Positions 1-7,247 of a DNA stretch of 64,000 bases are shown in pieces. Below the pieces are notes generated by a model. That model had not been told where the DNA came from. It saw only the letters and a list, made by a program, of their open reading frames with translations, and did no database searches. Numbering within the stretch: position 1 is the stretch's first letter; each line of letters starts with the position of its first letter. The stretch is from contig NZ_JAUDRH010000008.1 in the NCBI RefSeq assembly GCF_030381805.1, forward strand, positions 248,001 to 312,000. Direction: 5' to 3'. The DNA comes from Chlorogloeopsis sp. ULAP01 (lineage in GTDB: Bacteria; Cyanobacteriota; Cyanobacteriia; Cyanobacteriales; Nostocaceae). The translations under genes and the position numbers were made by a program.

Positions 1-571
1 TAACCACAAAAGAAATTAGATATAAAATTGCTATTCGCCACTCCACAAACCAAATAAATACAAAAATACCTAATACTCGAAAAAGCTTCGGAATCATCTG
101 TCCGGCTATTTCGGGATAAGTCCACGTGTGGTTAGCAACACCTCTGGCTACTCGTCCGGATATACGTCCGGGGTTATTTTCGTCATAAAATTCTAGTGGT
201 AAAGTCAGAACTTTCTCGATCGCTTTTTGATTTTGATCTCGACGCGCTCTCAAGGCAATATCCCAGTGAAACCAACTGGTTAACCAAGGCTGTGTCGGCG
301 CTCTCAATACGGTGACAATGAAGATTAAACCCAGTAATACACCTAATGCTAAAGGTTTACCTACTGGGTAATTTATAGTTTCTGCAATTGTGGCGATCGC
401 TCCTTGAAGTGGTTTGTCTAACGGTTGATTGGACAAAATATTTAAAATTTGCCCGATCGCATAAGGTACAACCAAATCGATAATCTCGTAAGCACTGGTT
501 GCTGCAATACTAAAAATACTCAGCTTCCAGTAAGGACGAAAATAATTGAGAATATCTCGAAAGTTTGCCAT
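1..571 (-). CDS. ABC exporter (fused permease/ATPase), N-terminal part, cut by window edge
   Basis: The frame starts at an ATG at 571 and stays open to the window edge, giving about 190 residues. It begins MANFRDILNYFRPYW, followed by hydrophobic segments at about residues 17-45 and 85-105 and a final one near the edge. Between them lies the charged stretch ALRARRDQNQKAIEKVLTLPLEFYDENNPGRISGRV. That arrangement, with the conserved 'F(Y/F)D..NPGRISGRV' loop, is the intracellular coupling-helix region of type I ABC exporters (MsbA-like half transporters). The ATPase half would lie to the left and is not visible. The substrate cannot be inferred. The family call is firm; a permease-only gene cannot be excluded. 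Confidence 0.8.
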   Translation of the reverse strand, partial: MANFRDILNYFRPYWKLSIFSIAATSAYEIIDLVVPYAIGQILNILSNQPLDKPLQGAIATIAETINYPVGKPLALGVLLGLIFIVTVLRAPTQPWLTSWFHWDIALRARRDQNQKAIEKVLTLPLEFYDENNPGRISGRVARGVANHTWTYPEIAGQMIPKLFRVLGIFVFIWFVEWRIAILYLISFVV

Positions 572-702
572 GATGCACACTATCCAAGAGCGTGAGCCTG
601 TGACTCTGGAATTTTTATACTACAAGTATATTACATTGTGGTCAAGAGGCAAATGAGTAAATCATCCTTTTGAAGGAGGCAGGTTGGTTTTCTGGGTGAA
701 GA

Positions 703-993
703 AGGCAGAGGAGGCAGCGCGGTGAAGCAGCCCACCACCAAAGGCGGTTCCCGGCGTAGACGCAAAGCGGTGAGGGGGTCGCAGTCTTGGCGGTTCCCGT
801 CACGATTGCGAACCCCCGAACCTGTTCGTCGAAGACGTTCCCGTAAGGGTTGGGGGACTGCTATACGCCCTTGGCGTTCCCTCCGGGTACCCGGAGGGTG
901 GACTGGTTTCCCGGCATAAAGGAGCCAGTGCGTTGGGCGGCTTTGCCGACTTGAAGCACCTGGCGTCGACTGCCGTGGCAGGAGGCAGGAGGG
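703..993 (+). repeat. Dispersed repeat family A, copy 1 (about 290 bp)
   Basis: This GC-rich block lies in the 572-1002 gap between two leftward genes. It is nearly identical to 6902-7180 and related in inverted orientation to 35155-35450. Shared blocks include 'cccaccaccaaaggcggttc', 'aacctgttcgtcgaagacgt' and 'cataaaggagccagtgcg'. Both ends carry purine-rich 'ggcagaggaggcag' type sequence. It can be read as an Arg-rich 65-residue frame (722-919), but that frame is not kept in the other copies, so I regard it as non-coding. The rest of the gap (572-702) shows nothing recognisable. Confidence 0.85.
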
Positions 994-1002
994 AATGTTG
1001 TA

Positions 1003-1482
1003 CTAATTAATCTCCTCCCGCAGTTTGGTGGCTTCCTTTTGAAGGACTTTAGTACTTTTAGTCATAAAATCTAGAATGAGTGCGAGTTCTTGATCGCTGT
1101 AGTTTGAGTACAACTCAACCATTGCTTGTCCCATTGAAGCGAACAACGGGGCAATCTGGCGCTCCATCTCTTCTTGGATTGGCTGGATGATAACTTGCCG
1201 CCGATCGCTTGGATCTCTCTCACGCCGCACAAAGCCAGCCTTTTCGAGCCGATCAACAACACCCGTAATCGCCCCAGTAGTTAATCCTGTTCGCTCGGCA
1301 AGTTCGCCTGCGGTGATTGCTCCTGTTTGAGCAAGAATATCTGCACATTTGTGATCGGTGGTATTCAGTCCGAGTCTTTCTGCGATCGCTGTATGGAACA
1401 GCACTGTTGCTGCACTAAGTTCCCGCCCTGCCCAATTCAGCGCCTCGGCTAACTCAGCACGTTTTGATTGCTCGCTTGGCAT
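1003..1482 (-). CDS. MarR family transcriptional regulator
   Basis: The product is 159 residues, the usual size for a MarR protein. A central winged helix-turn-helix is visible at about residues 45-110: CADILAQTGAITAGELAERTG, then TTGAITGVVDRLEKAGFVRRERDPSDRRQVII, the typical recognition helix and DxRR wing. N- and C-terminal helices would form the dimer interface. MarR proteins bind palindromes near their own promoter and release DNA on binding small phenolic or oxidative ligands. The gene is divergent from the SnoaL-fold pair that starts at 1791, with a 308-base gap between, so those genes are the natural candidate targets. The ligand is unknown. Confidence 0.9.
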   Translation of the reverse strand: MPSEQSKRAELAEALNWAGRELSAATVLFHTAIAERLGLNTTDHKCADILAQTGAITAGELAERTGLTTGAITGVVDRLEKAGFVRRERDPSDRRQVIIQPIQEEMERQIAPLFASMGQAMVELYSNYSDQELALILDFMTKSTKVLQKEATKLREEIN

Positions 1483-1790
1483 TACCTCACATCTCCGCTC
1501 ATACCATTTTAGATTTTAGATTTTGGATTTTAGATTTTGCAGCCATTGCGCCCTTGGAGATTAAGAGGAGCTAACGGAAACGTCTCCGACTACGCTGTGT
1601 TGTAGCAAGTAGCGTGATTGTGAAACATCTATATTTATGAGCGTTTTAGATTTCCTTGTGTCGCAATCATTGTTCAAATTAGTATTAGTTAATAATTATT
1701 TTAGTTAATAAGATGTTTTTGAGATAAGATATAAATTACCTAAGAACATTAGGCATTGAGATTATATCACTAAAAGAGGAAGAGAAATTT
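1483..1790. other. Divergent intergenic region with an AT-rich tandem repeat
   Basis: The spacer lies between the leftward MarR gene and the rightward SnoaL-fold gene. At about 1507-1540 a short motif of the type 'ttttagat' is repeated four to five times, like the short tandem repeats common in Nostocales. Promoters for both flanking genes must lie here. I could not single out a convincing operator palindrome by eye. A purine-rich ribosome-binding site (aagaggaagaga) precedes the ATG at 1791. Confidence 0.5.
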
Positions 1791-2390
1791 ATGACACTGA
1801 GAATTACCCGATTTGTCAGTCTATTGCTGGTGGCAGGAACTTTGCTTCCATCTACGCTCCTAGTATCTGCTAAGGTAGCTTTTGCAGATGAGGCTTTGGT
1901 ACGCACAACATCTACTCAAAAAGTAGACGAAACTGCGATTCGGCAAGTCGTGCAGAAAATGCAGGATGGGCAAAATTCTAAAAATGGGCAGATGTTCGCC
2001 TCTGCATTTGCCAAAGAACATGATTACATTGTCATCGACGGTACATTCTTGCCGAATCAAACACGGGAAGCGAATGCTCGCGCCCACCAGACGCTCTACG
2101 ATGGCGATCGCACAAGTTCTCTAGGTGGAAATCTTGGAGAAGTAGGTGTAAAGCTAAATGTTACTAAAATCCGCTTTTTGACTCCCCAGGTAGCAGTAGC
2201 CCATATTGAAAGCCAATCCTATCTCAAGAGTCAGCCAGACAAAAGAGCGAACAATATTATCACCACCGTGATGCAGAAACAGCAAGGCAAGTGGGAGATT
2301 GTAGCATTTCACAATGCTCCGGTGCAAAAAACCGAAGGAGACGATTTCGGCTTTGTGATTGACATTCAAGGACTCACACAGAAAAGATAG
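1791..2390 (+). CDS. Exported SgcJ/EcaC-like SnoaL-fold protein
   Basis: The product is 199 residues. Residues 1-33 form a signal peptide (MTLRITRFVSLLLVAGTLL..., small residues near VAFADE as the likely cleavage site), so the protein probably acts in the periplasm. The rest matches the SgcJ/EcaC/DUF4440 cone-shaped alpha+beta fold of the NTF2/SnoaL superfamily: DETAIRQVVQKMQDGQNSKNGQMFASAFA, then HDYIVIDGTF, and a C-terminal strand GKWEIVAFHNAPVQK. The reaction is not defined for the family; 'oxidoreductase' labels in databases are historical. The gene is 14 bases before a frameshifted paralogue and divergent from the MarR regulator. Confidence 0.8.
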   Translation: MTLRITRFVSLLLVAGTLLPSTLLVSAKVAFADEALVRTTSTQKVDETAIRQVVQKMQDGQNSKNGQMFASAFAKEHDYIVIDGTFLPNQTREANARAHQTLYDGDRTSSLGGNLGEVGVKLNVTKIRFLTPQVAVAHIESQSYLKSQPDKRANNIITTVMQKQQGKWEIVAFHNAPVQKTEGDDFGFVIDIQGLTQKR

Positions 2391-2404
2391 ATGAGGAATA
2401 GGCG

Positions 2405-3020
2405 ATGAGTTTACAAACATCTCCAATACTCACCTCAAATCCGGTTGACGAGGCTGCTATTCTTGCAGTTATGCAGCAAATGATTGATGCTTGGAAGAGG
2501 GGTGATGGTGCTGCCTATGCTGCTGTATTTACCGAAGATGCAGATTACATCGCCTTAATGGTACACACTTCAAAGGACGTCAGGAGATTGCTTCTTCCCA
2601 TCAGCAACTTTTTGATACGTTCTTGAGGGGGCGTATCTCAAGGGTGAGATCAAGAGTATGCGGTTTTTAAGTTCCGAAATAGCTTTGGTACACGCAAATT
2701 ACGGAATAGTCGATTCCTGGCGAACAGAGGTTTCATCAATGCGAGAGTCGATTGAGACATTTGTTGCCGTCAAACGTGACAACGGATGGTTTTTAACTGC
2801 ATTTCATATCACTAGAGTGCAGCATCGTAACTGGTTGCAATGGGTGCTGTATGCGATCGCCTCTGGCGGGTGCGGCGGGGGCAGAAAAATTTTCAATTTT
2901 TCTGCTGGCGGCGTTGTGATTGGCGCGTTCTTGATAAGTCGCGGGCGGATTTGCCGCCACGGCAGCGAAGCTGCTGCCGCTATCCCCGCTCGCACCATCG
3001 CCTTACGTTTTAGTCGTTAG
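2405..3020 (+). pseudogene. Broken SgcJ/EcaC-like SnoaL-fold gene (two frameshifts)
   Basis: This is a paralogue of the preceding gene without a signal peptide. The reading frame starts at 2405 (DEAAILAVMQQMIDAWKRGDG, then FTEDADYIA). At about 2555 homology moves to another frame (NGTHFKGRQEIASSHQQLFD). At about 2626-2633, in a run of five G, it moves to the third frame (YLKGEIKSMRFLSSEIALVHANYGIVDSW, then GWFLTAFHITRVQHR). Each step fits loss of one base. After about 2850 the last frame runs into repeat family B and stops at 3020. I infer a recently inactivated gene. Sequencing error is possible, but two errors in 80 bases would be needed. Confidence 0.8.
2852..2965 (+). repeat. Dispersed repeat family B, copy 1
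   Basis: The block starts at a HIP1 site and contains a hairpin-forming 'cagaaaaattttcaatttttctg', then 'cgttgtgattggcgcgttct' and 'taagtcgcgggcgg'. The same elements occur in the same order, on the opposite strand, at 8955-9146. It replaces or extends the 3' end of the broken SnoaL-fold gene. The two copies differ by an additional stretch of about 68 bases in copy 2. Confidence 0.75.
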
Positions 3021-3041
3021 CTAAAATTTCTCCATTCATCC

Positions 3042-3845
3042 TTAAACCCCTATTGGAAAAAATTCCAAGCGATATCGATAAAGAGCAACTGGACGAGAAC
3101 CAGCTTGAAAGTAATCTGGATCTTGTGGTGAAAGATAGACGGCGGTAACTTGATCTGCCTCAATGGCTGGGTTTGATGTTGGTAATTTGCGGTAGGCTGT
3201 TGTGGATTCTACAGAATTGAAATAGGGACTTACACCACCTTTAAATATTTGTTGAAACACTTCTGTCGCAATAAATCTACCATCAGATGTTGTTTCTGTA
3301 GCCCGTGCAGAAACAATAGAAACTAATTGGCGTTCGCAAAGCGTGCGCCTAGCGCACTCGCCCCTTAAAAAAGTAATTTGACGATTGGGCGAATCTGGAT
3401 CGACTTTGACTGATAAAACTGTTGTGTCGCCTAAATAAGCTCGTGCCAAATTTAAGCCATTAAATACCCTATCTGCCACGATTGCTGCTTTTTTGCTTGG
3501 ACGAGGGAGAATTTTTAACCCAGAAATCAGCTTTTTTTCCTGCACAAATCGTACTGGAAAACTAATAGGTACTTGGAGATATTGACGATTACCCTCAAAT
3601 CCGGGTGTAACAATATCAGGAGCTAGGGGTGCAACTAAATCTACAAGTGTGCTTTTTAACAGCCAATCACCCGCCATCCAATCAGGATAAACTAAATCTC
3701 CTACTGCTGGTTGAACTGAAGATATTTTCTCCCATTTCGGGAAATTCTCTAAATGCTCGGTTAATTCTCCTGCCGTTGCTTCTGCTGTTCCCAGCAGGAA
3801 TAAAAATATCAAGCAAAAACTCCAAATCACCCTCATAACAATCAT
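3042..3845 (-). CDS. Exported DUF6816-type conserved cyanobacterial protein
   Basis: I place the start at the ATG at 3845, whose first base is the last base of the upstream gene's TGA stop, a typical translational-coupling overlap. The longer frame to 3908 would overlap that gene by 64 bases. Residues 1-23 are a signal peptide (MIVMRVIWSFCLIFLFLLGTA...ATA), so the protein is probably periplasmic or lumenal. The body has YPDWMAGDW near residue 50 and a C-terminal PDYFQAGSRPVALYRYRLEF, which I recognise as the cyanobacterial/plastid family now called DUF6816. Its function is unknown. It carries an in-frame repeat-like insertion at 3329-3362. It is downstream of a ChuX/HutX-like gene. Confidence 0.65.
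   Translation of the reverse strand: MIVMRVIWSFCLIFLFLLGTAEATAGELTEHLENFPKWEKISSVQPAVGDLVYPDWMAGDWLLKSTLVDLVAPLAPDIVTPGFEGNRQYLQVPISFPVRFVQEKKLISGLKILPRPSKKAAIVADRVFNGLNLARAYLGDTTVLSVKVDPDSPNRQITFLRGECARRTLCERQLVSIVSARATETTSDGRFIATEVFQQIFKGGVSPYFNSVESTTAYRKLPTSNPAIEADQVTAVYLSPQDPDYFQAGSRPVALYRYRLEFFPIGV
3329..3362 (-). repeat. Small palindromic repeat inserted in frame in the DUF6816-type gene
   Basis: The stretch 'gcaaagcgtgcgcctagcgc' and its flanks is typical of the small dispersed palindromes found between genes in Nostoc. Here it lies inside a reading frame and adds residues CARRTLCE between RGE and RQLVS. The insertion is 24 bases, so the frame is kept, and the flanks are duplicated (a Glu codon on each side). 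Confidence 0.55.
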
Positions 3846-4252
3846 CAGATCTCTAGCACAGGTGCGGGTTGCCACACTTGTCCATACTGTTCTCGCAGAG
3901 CCTGCCAAGCTTCTACCTGTCCTGGTTCATATTCTCCCGGCTTACCCCACTGTAAAAATAAACTTAAAGCAGACTCCTGTTTTTCATCTAACAATCGGAT
4001 GGCATAGGTAGTAAAATTGCCTCGTTTGGCTTCGCCTGTTTCAAATTTCACTTCCGTAATTTTATCCATATTCAAGTGAAATTCAAAACCTTCTGTATGC
4101 ATATTTGCATATTTACCTTTAGGCAGTTCTGCATAAAACAGTTTCTGGATCTTGCCACGTGCTTCTAATACTGCGGCGCTACTAGTGACAATTAAGCGCA
4201 AAGTTCCTAAAGTTTCGCAAGCTTCCAAAAATTCTTTTAAAGTTGCTGTCAT
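3845..4252 (-). CDS. ChuX/HutX-like heme-binding-family protein
   Basis: The product is 135 residues with no signal peptide or membrane segment, so it is probably cytosolic. The sequence MTATLKEFLEACETLGTLRL, then KLFYAELPKGKYANMHTEGFEFHLNMD and YAIRLLDEKQESALSLFLQWGKPGEYE resembles the cyanobacterial proteins placed in the ChuX/HutX family, which bind heme in other bacteria. Here the heme role is only inherited from the family name; I see no axial-ligand motif I could vouch for. The stop overlaps the start of the DUF6816-type gene by one base, so the two are probably co-translated. A short tandem 'agtagtt' repeat lies upstream at about 4270-4300. Confidence 0.6.
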   Translation of the reverse strand: MTATLKEFLEACETLGTLRLIVTSSAAVLEARGKIQKLFYAELPKGKYANMHTEGFEFHLNMDKITEVKFETGEAKRGNFTTYAIRLLDEKQESALSLFLQWGKPGEYEPGQVEAWQALREQYGQVWQPAPVLEI

Positions 4253-4332
4253 AATGTCCTTTGTCCTTTGTTAGTAGTTAGTAGTTAGTAGTAAAAATAC
4301 TAACCACTATCTACTTAACCACTAACCAATAT

Positions 4333-5286
4333 CTATTTTTCATACTGTTCGTATGCATTTACAATACGTTGAACTAGGGGATGGCGCACAACATCTTTTT
4401 GGGTAAATTCGGAGAAGTAAATGCCTTCTACGTGTTTTAAAATTTGTAAAGCCACTGCTAATCCAGACTCTTGGTGTGCTGCTAAGTCGGTTTGTGTCAT
4501 ATCACCTGTTACCACCATCCGAGAATTAAAACCTAAGCGAGTCAGAACCATTTTGATCTGCGATGGTGTGGTATTTTGAGCTTCATCGACAATTACAAAA
4601 GCGTTATTGAGCGTGCGTCCTCGCATATAAGCTAAAGGAGCAACTTCAATCACACCTCTTTCCATCAAAGATGGAACTTTTTCTGGGTCGATAAATTCAT
4701 TGATGGCGTCGTAGAGTGGACGGAGATAAGGATTAACCTTCTGCTGCAAGTCGCCTGGTAAAAAACCGAGTCTTTCACCTGCTTCGACGGCGGGACGAGT
4801 TAAAATTAGTTTGTCAAACTGGTTCGCAAGGAGTGCTTGTACTGCTACCACAACAGCAAGAAAAGTCTTACCAGTACCAGCTGGCCCTGTGCAGAAAATT
4901 AAGTCGTGTTTGCGTAGAGCCTGGATATATTGTCTTTGTCGGAAAGTTTTGGCACGGATTTCTTCGCCTCGACGAGTTTTAGCGAGAATATCTCGCTGTA
5001 AATCTTGTAGTTCTCCTTCTCGCTGGGTGTCGAGGGCTTGTCGGGCGGTGAGAATATCGGCGCTGGAAACAAAATTGCCTTTGCTCCACAAGTCTTCGAG
5101 CGATCGCACTAAGCGACTAGCTAAATCAATTTGCTTGTCTGTGCCGGAAATCAGGAGTTCTTGTCCGCGCAGTACTAGTGTTGCTCCTGTTTGCCTAGAG
5201 AGAATTTTGAGATTTTCTTCTCCTTGTCCTGCTAAAGCGATCGCACTTGTGACATTCGGCAGTTCAATGGTAAAGGCTTCTGCCAT
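4333..5286 (-). CDS. phoH: PhoH family ATPase
   Basis: The product is 317 residues, normal for PhoH. An N-terminal RNA-binding-like segment (about 5-65) is followed by the P-loop ATPase: Walker A GPAGTGKTFLAV at about 137-148 and Walker B VIVDEAQNTTPSQIKM at about 233-248, then GDMTQTDL. PhoH proteins are cytosolic ATPases of the SF1-like fold linked to RNA metabolism and ribosome maturation. The gene lies at the end of the ffh-rpsP-KH-rpsU block, a conserved cyanobacterial neighbourhood that supports a translation-related role. Despite the name, nothing here ties it to phosphate regulation. Confidence 0.95.
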   Translation of the reverse strand: MAEAFTIELPNVTSAIALAGQGEENLKILSRQTGATLVLRGQELLISGTDKQIDLASRLVRSLEDLWSKGNFVSSADILTARQALDTQREGELQDLQRDILAKTRRGEEIRAKTFRQRQYIQALRKHDLIFCTGPAGTGKTFLAVVVAVQALLANQFDKLILTRPAVEAGERLGFLPGDLQQKVNPYLRPLYDAINEFIDPEKVPSLMERGVIEVAPLAYMRGRTLNNAFVIVDEAQNTTPSQIKMVLTRLGFNSRMVVTGDMTQTDLAAHQESGLAVALQILKHVEGIYFSEFTQKDVVRHPLVQRIVNAYEQYEK

Positions 5287-5566
5287 AGTATTTACTGATT
5301 TGTGAAAACTTTTTTTGACAGATTTGACAAAATTTAATATTCAAATTAGGAGGGTAAAGCACAATACTATATTTGAATTAACTACTGCCTAAGTGGTAAA
5401 ACTACAAACACCTATGGATAAAAAGTAGAGGCGCGAGCAGCCTCTTAATCCGAAGCAAAGCCTCCACGTCTCTACTGTTGTTGGTTTGAGTTACAACTGC
5501 GCTCAAACCCTTTGTTGTACCAATGACTTTGGCTAATTACCTTCACCAAAACATGGTTTTCATCTA

Positions 5567-5740
5567 CTAGCGGATACCTTTTCGTACGGTTTCCGCTTTC
5601 CGCTTACGGCGTAGACTGGGTTTTTCATACCTTTCTCGCCGCTTGACTTCGGATAAAATCCCAGCTTTTTGAATTTTCTTTTTAAAACGTCTTAGTGCCG
5701 AGTCAATCGACTCGTTCTCACCCAAACGGACTTCAGCCAC
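5567..5740 (-). CDS. rpsU: 30S ribosomal protein S21
   Basis: A 57-residue frame begins with GTG at 5740 and reads VAEVRLGENESIDSALRRFK, continues through KAGILSEVKRRERYEKPS and ends in an Arg/Lys-rich tail RRKRKAETVRKGIR. This is the complete S21 family, a small-subunit protein near the mRNA channel that helps initiation. The GTG start is supported by a strong Shine-Dalgarno sequence (taaggaggtg, 5751-5760) ten bases upstream and by the family's usual length. It sits between the KH-domain gene and phoH. The 5287-5566 gap downstream holds a hairpin-like repeat (5420-5490) and nothing else I recognise. Confidence 0.93.
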   Translation of the reverse strand: MAEVRLGENESIDSALRRFKKKIQKAGILSEVKRRERYEKPSLRRKRKAETVRKGIR

Positions 5741-5750
5741 TCCCTGGTTT

Positions 5751-5760
5751 CACCTCCTTA
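5751..5760 (-). promoter_or_regulatory. Shine-Dalgarno sequence that fixes the rpsU GTG start
   Basis: Read on the minus strand this is taaggaggtg, a near-perfect match to the 16S rRNA 3' end, ten bases before the GTG at 5740. No other start codon for the S21 frame has such a site. Confidence 0.7.
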
Positions 5761-6026
5761 CAGAGATCATCTGAGTCACTTAACTCCACTTGTTTACCAC
5801 AAGCGTTTCATCGCTGGCTTTTGGTGTTTGCAAACTTCCATCTGATAGTTCAGAAAGAAAGTTTGATGCATGAGTACTCGTTAACCTAAGCGTTTGCTAG
5901 CGTTTACTCATGAGAGTATACTCACCCTATCGATGCCAGTGTACCAAATTTGGTCATTTGTCAGGGAGTTAGAAAAGACACAATAAACTTGTTGATTTCT
6001 ACTCCTGTGTGTTCTCTAATTTAAAC

Positions 6027-6458
6027 TTACAGAGAACGGGATTTAACAATAGGGCGAGTTCCATTTCCACGTCGTTCTTTAGATCTGGGCTGCGGTAATC
6101 GCTCTTCCCCTTCTTGTTCAAAAGAAACGCCCTCTCGACCAATATCATTGCTGCCATAAATATCTAAATATACTGAGTGACCAGCGGCTTCAGCAGCTGC
6201 GGCAATGACTGTACGAATAGCCTGGATATTGCGTCCTCCCCGACCAAACACTTTTCCCTTATCTGTGCTTTCAAAAGCGATGCGAATCCAAGCCCGCTTG
6301 CGGGTGTGATACATTTCACAATCGACGCTCAAAGAATCTGGCGATTCTAAAAACGGTTGGATTAAAAACCGTATTAGCCCAACGTAGTCAGGACTTATCG
6401 TTGGGGATTTTGTTGCGACTTTAAGAAGCGGCTTTTGCACTGACCTGTTCAAAAACAT
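6027..6458 (-). CDS. KH-domain RNA-binding protein
   Basis: The frame could start at 6536, but that would overlap rpsP by 116 bases. The ATG at 6458 (MFLNRSVQKPLLKV) overlaps it by only 38 and is my choice. The core YVGLIRFLIQPFLESPDSLSVDCE, then WIRIAFESTDKGKVFGRGGRNIQAIRTVI contains the KH-type GxxG loop (GRGG). This is the KhpA/YlqC-like protein that typically follows rpsP in bacteria. It has a basic, disordered tail (RSKERRGNGTRPIVKSRSL). It probably acts as an RNA chaperone coupled to ribosome assembly. The start is the uncertain part. Confidence 0.85.
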   Translation of the reverse strand: MFLNRSVQKPLLKVATKSPTISPDYVGLIRFLIQPFLESPDSLSVDCEMYHTRKRAWIRIAFESTDKGKVFGRGGRNIQAIRTVIAAAAEAAGHSVYLDIYGSNDIGREGVSFEQEGEERLPQPRSKERRGNGTRPIVKSRSL

Positions 6459-6681
6459 TAGCTTTTTGTAGGATGCGACGCACGGTGTCAGTCGGTTGAG
6501 CACCTTGTTGTAGTCGCTTGACGATGCCGGGAACATCTAGTCGTACTTCGTCAGTTCTAGGGTTGTAGAATCCTAGTTCTTCTAGTGGACGACCATCGCG
6601 GCGAGCGAGGCTGTTAATAGCGACTATACGATAGCTTGCTTCCCGCTTTTTGCCGTATCGTTTCAAGCGCAGTTTAATCAT
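6421..6681 (-). CDS. rpsP: 30S ribosomal protein S16
   Basis: The product is 86 residues, the standard size of S16, starting MIKLRLKRYGKKREASYRIV and containing the family signature ARRDGRPLEELGFYNP, then VKRLQQGAQPTDTVRRIL. S16 binds 16S rRNA early in small-subunit assembly. It lies downstream of ffh and overlaps the KH-domain gene, the common ffh-rpsP-KH order. A copy of repeat family A separates it from ffh, so the ancestral operon may now be split or depend on read-through. Confidence 0.97.
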   Translation of the reverse strand: MIKLRLKRYGKKREASYRIVAINSLARRDGRPLEELGFYNPRTDEVRLDVPGIVKRLQQGAQPTDTVRRILQKANVFEQVSAKAAS

Positions 6682-6901
6682 GGTTGAGAGATTGTTCTCC
6701 TAATCGTTGGTGATGAGTTTGTAGTTAGTTAGTTGGCTTCTAAGGAGCAATTGCTGTAAGGTTATTTTTACCCAAGCAATAGTTCATTAGTTTCGTGTTA
6801 GTTCCTCTTTTTAAAGGATCATAACTTAATAATGCGGAAATGCTAATTTTAGCACTTGCTCACATTATTTGTCCTTTGTCCTTGCTTGAAAATAAGACAG
6901 A

Positions 6902-7180
6902 GGGCAGAGGAGGCAGCACGGTGAAGCAGCCCACCACCAAAGGCGGTTCCCGGCGTAGACGCAAAGCGGTGAGGGGCCGCAGTCTTGGCGGTTCCCGTCA
7001 CGATTGCGAACCCCCGAACCTGTTCGTCGAAGACGTTCCGGAAGGGTAGGGCTTCCCGTAAGGGTTGGGGGACTGCTGAAGCCGGAGGGTGGACGGGTTT
7101 CCCGGCATAAAGGAGCCAGTGCGTTGGGCGGCTTTGCCGACTTGAAGCACCTGGCGTCGACTGCCGTGGCGGATGGCAGA
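6902..7180 (+). repeat. Dispersed repeat family A, copy 2, between ffh and rpsP
   Basis: It is almost identical to 703-993 over about 280 bases, including 'cccaccaccaaaggcggttc' and 'cataaaggagccagtgcg'. It differs by small internal changes: an added 'aagggtagggcttcccgt' and loss of part of the region after 'ggggactgct'. It fills most of the 566-base gap 6682-7247. Weak open frames on both strands (6840-7228) are by-products of its GC content. The left part of the gap (6682-6830) is AT-rich and may hold the rpsP promoter. Confidence 0.85.
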
Positions 7181-7247
7181 AGGGGTAAGATTTTCATGCT
7201 TGGTTACGCCCAAACCGGGCTTGATTGACTTGCTTGGAAGCTAATGA

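Noticed and set aside
722..919. 65-residue Arg-rich open frame
   Set aside because: It lies within repeat family A, and copy 2 does not keep the frame.
4333..5286. Linking phoH with the Pho-box finding
   Set aside because: No Pho-box-like repeat was seen upstream, and its neighbours are translation genes.
5695..5889. 64-residue plus-strand frame
   Set aside because: It overlaps the start and Shine-Dalgarno site of rpsU on the other strand and has no family.
6840..7228. Several overlapping open frames on both strands
   Set aside because: They are by-products of GC-rich repeat A; no family resemblance or ribosome-binding site.
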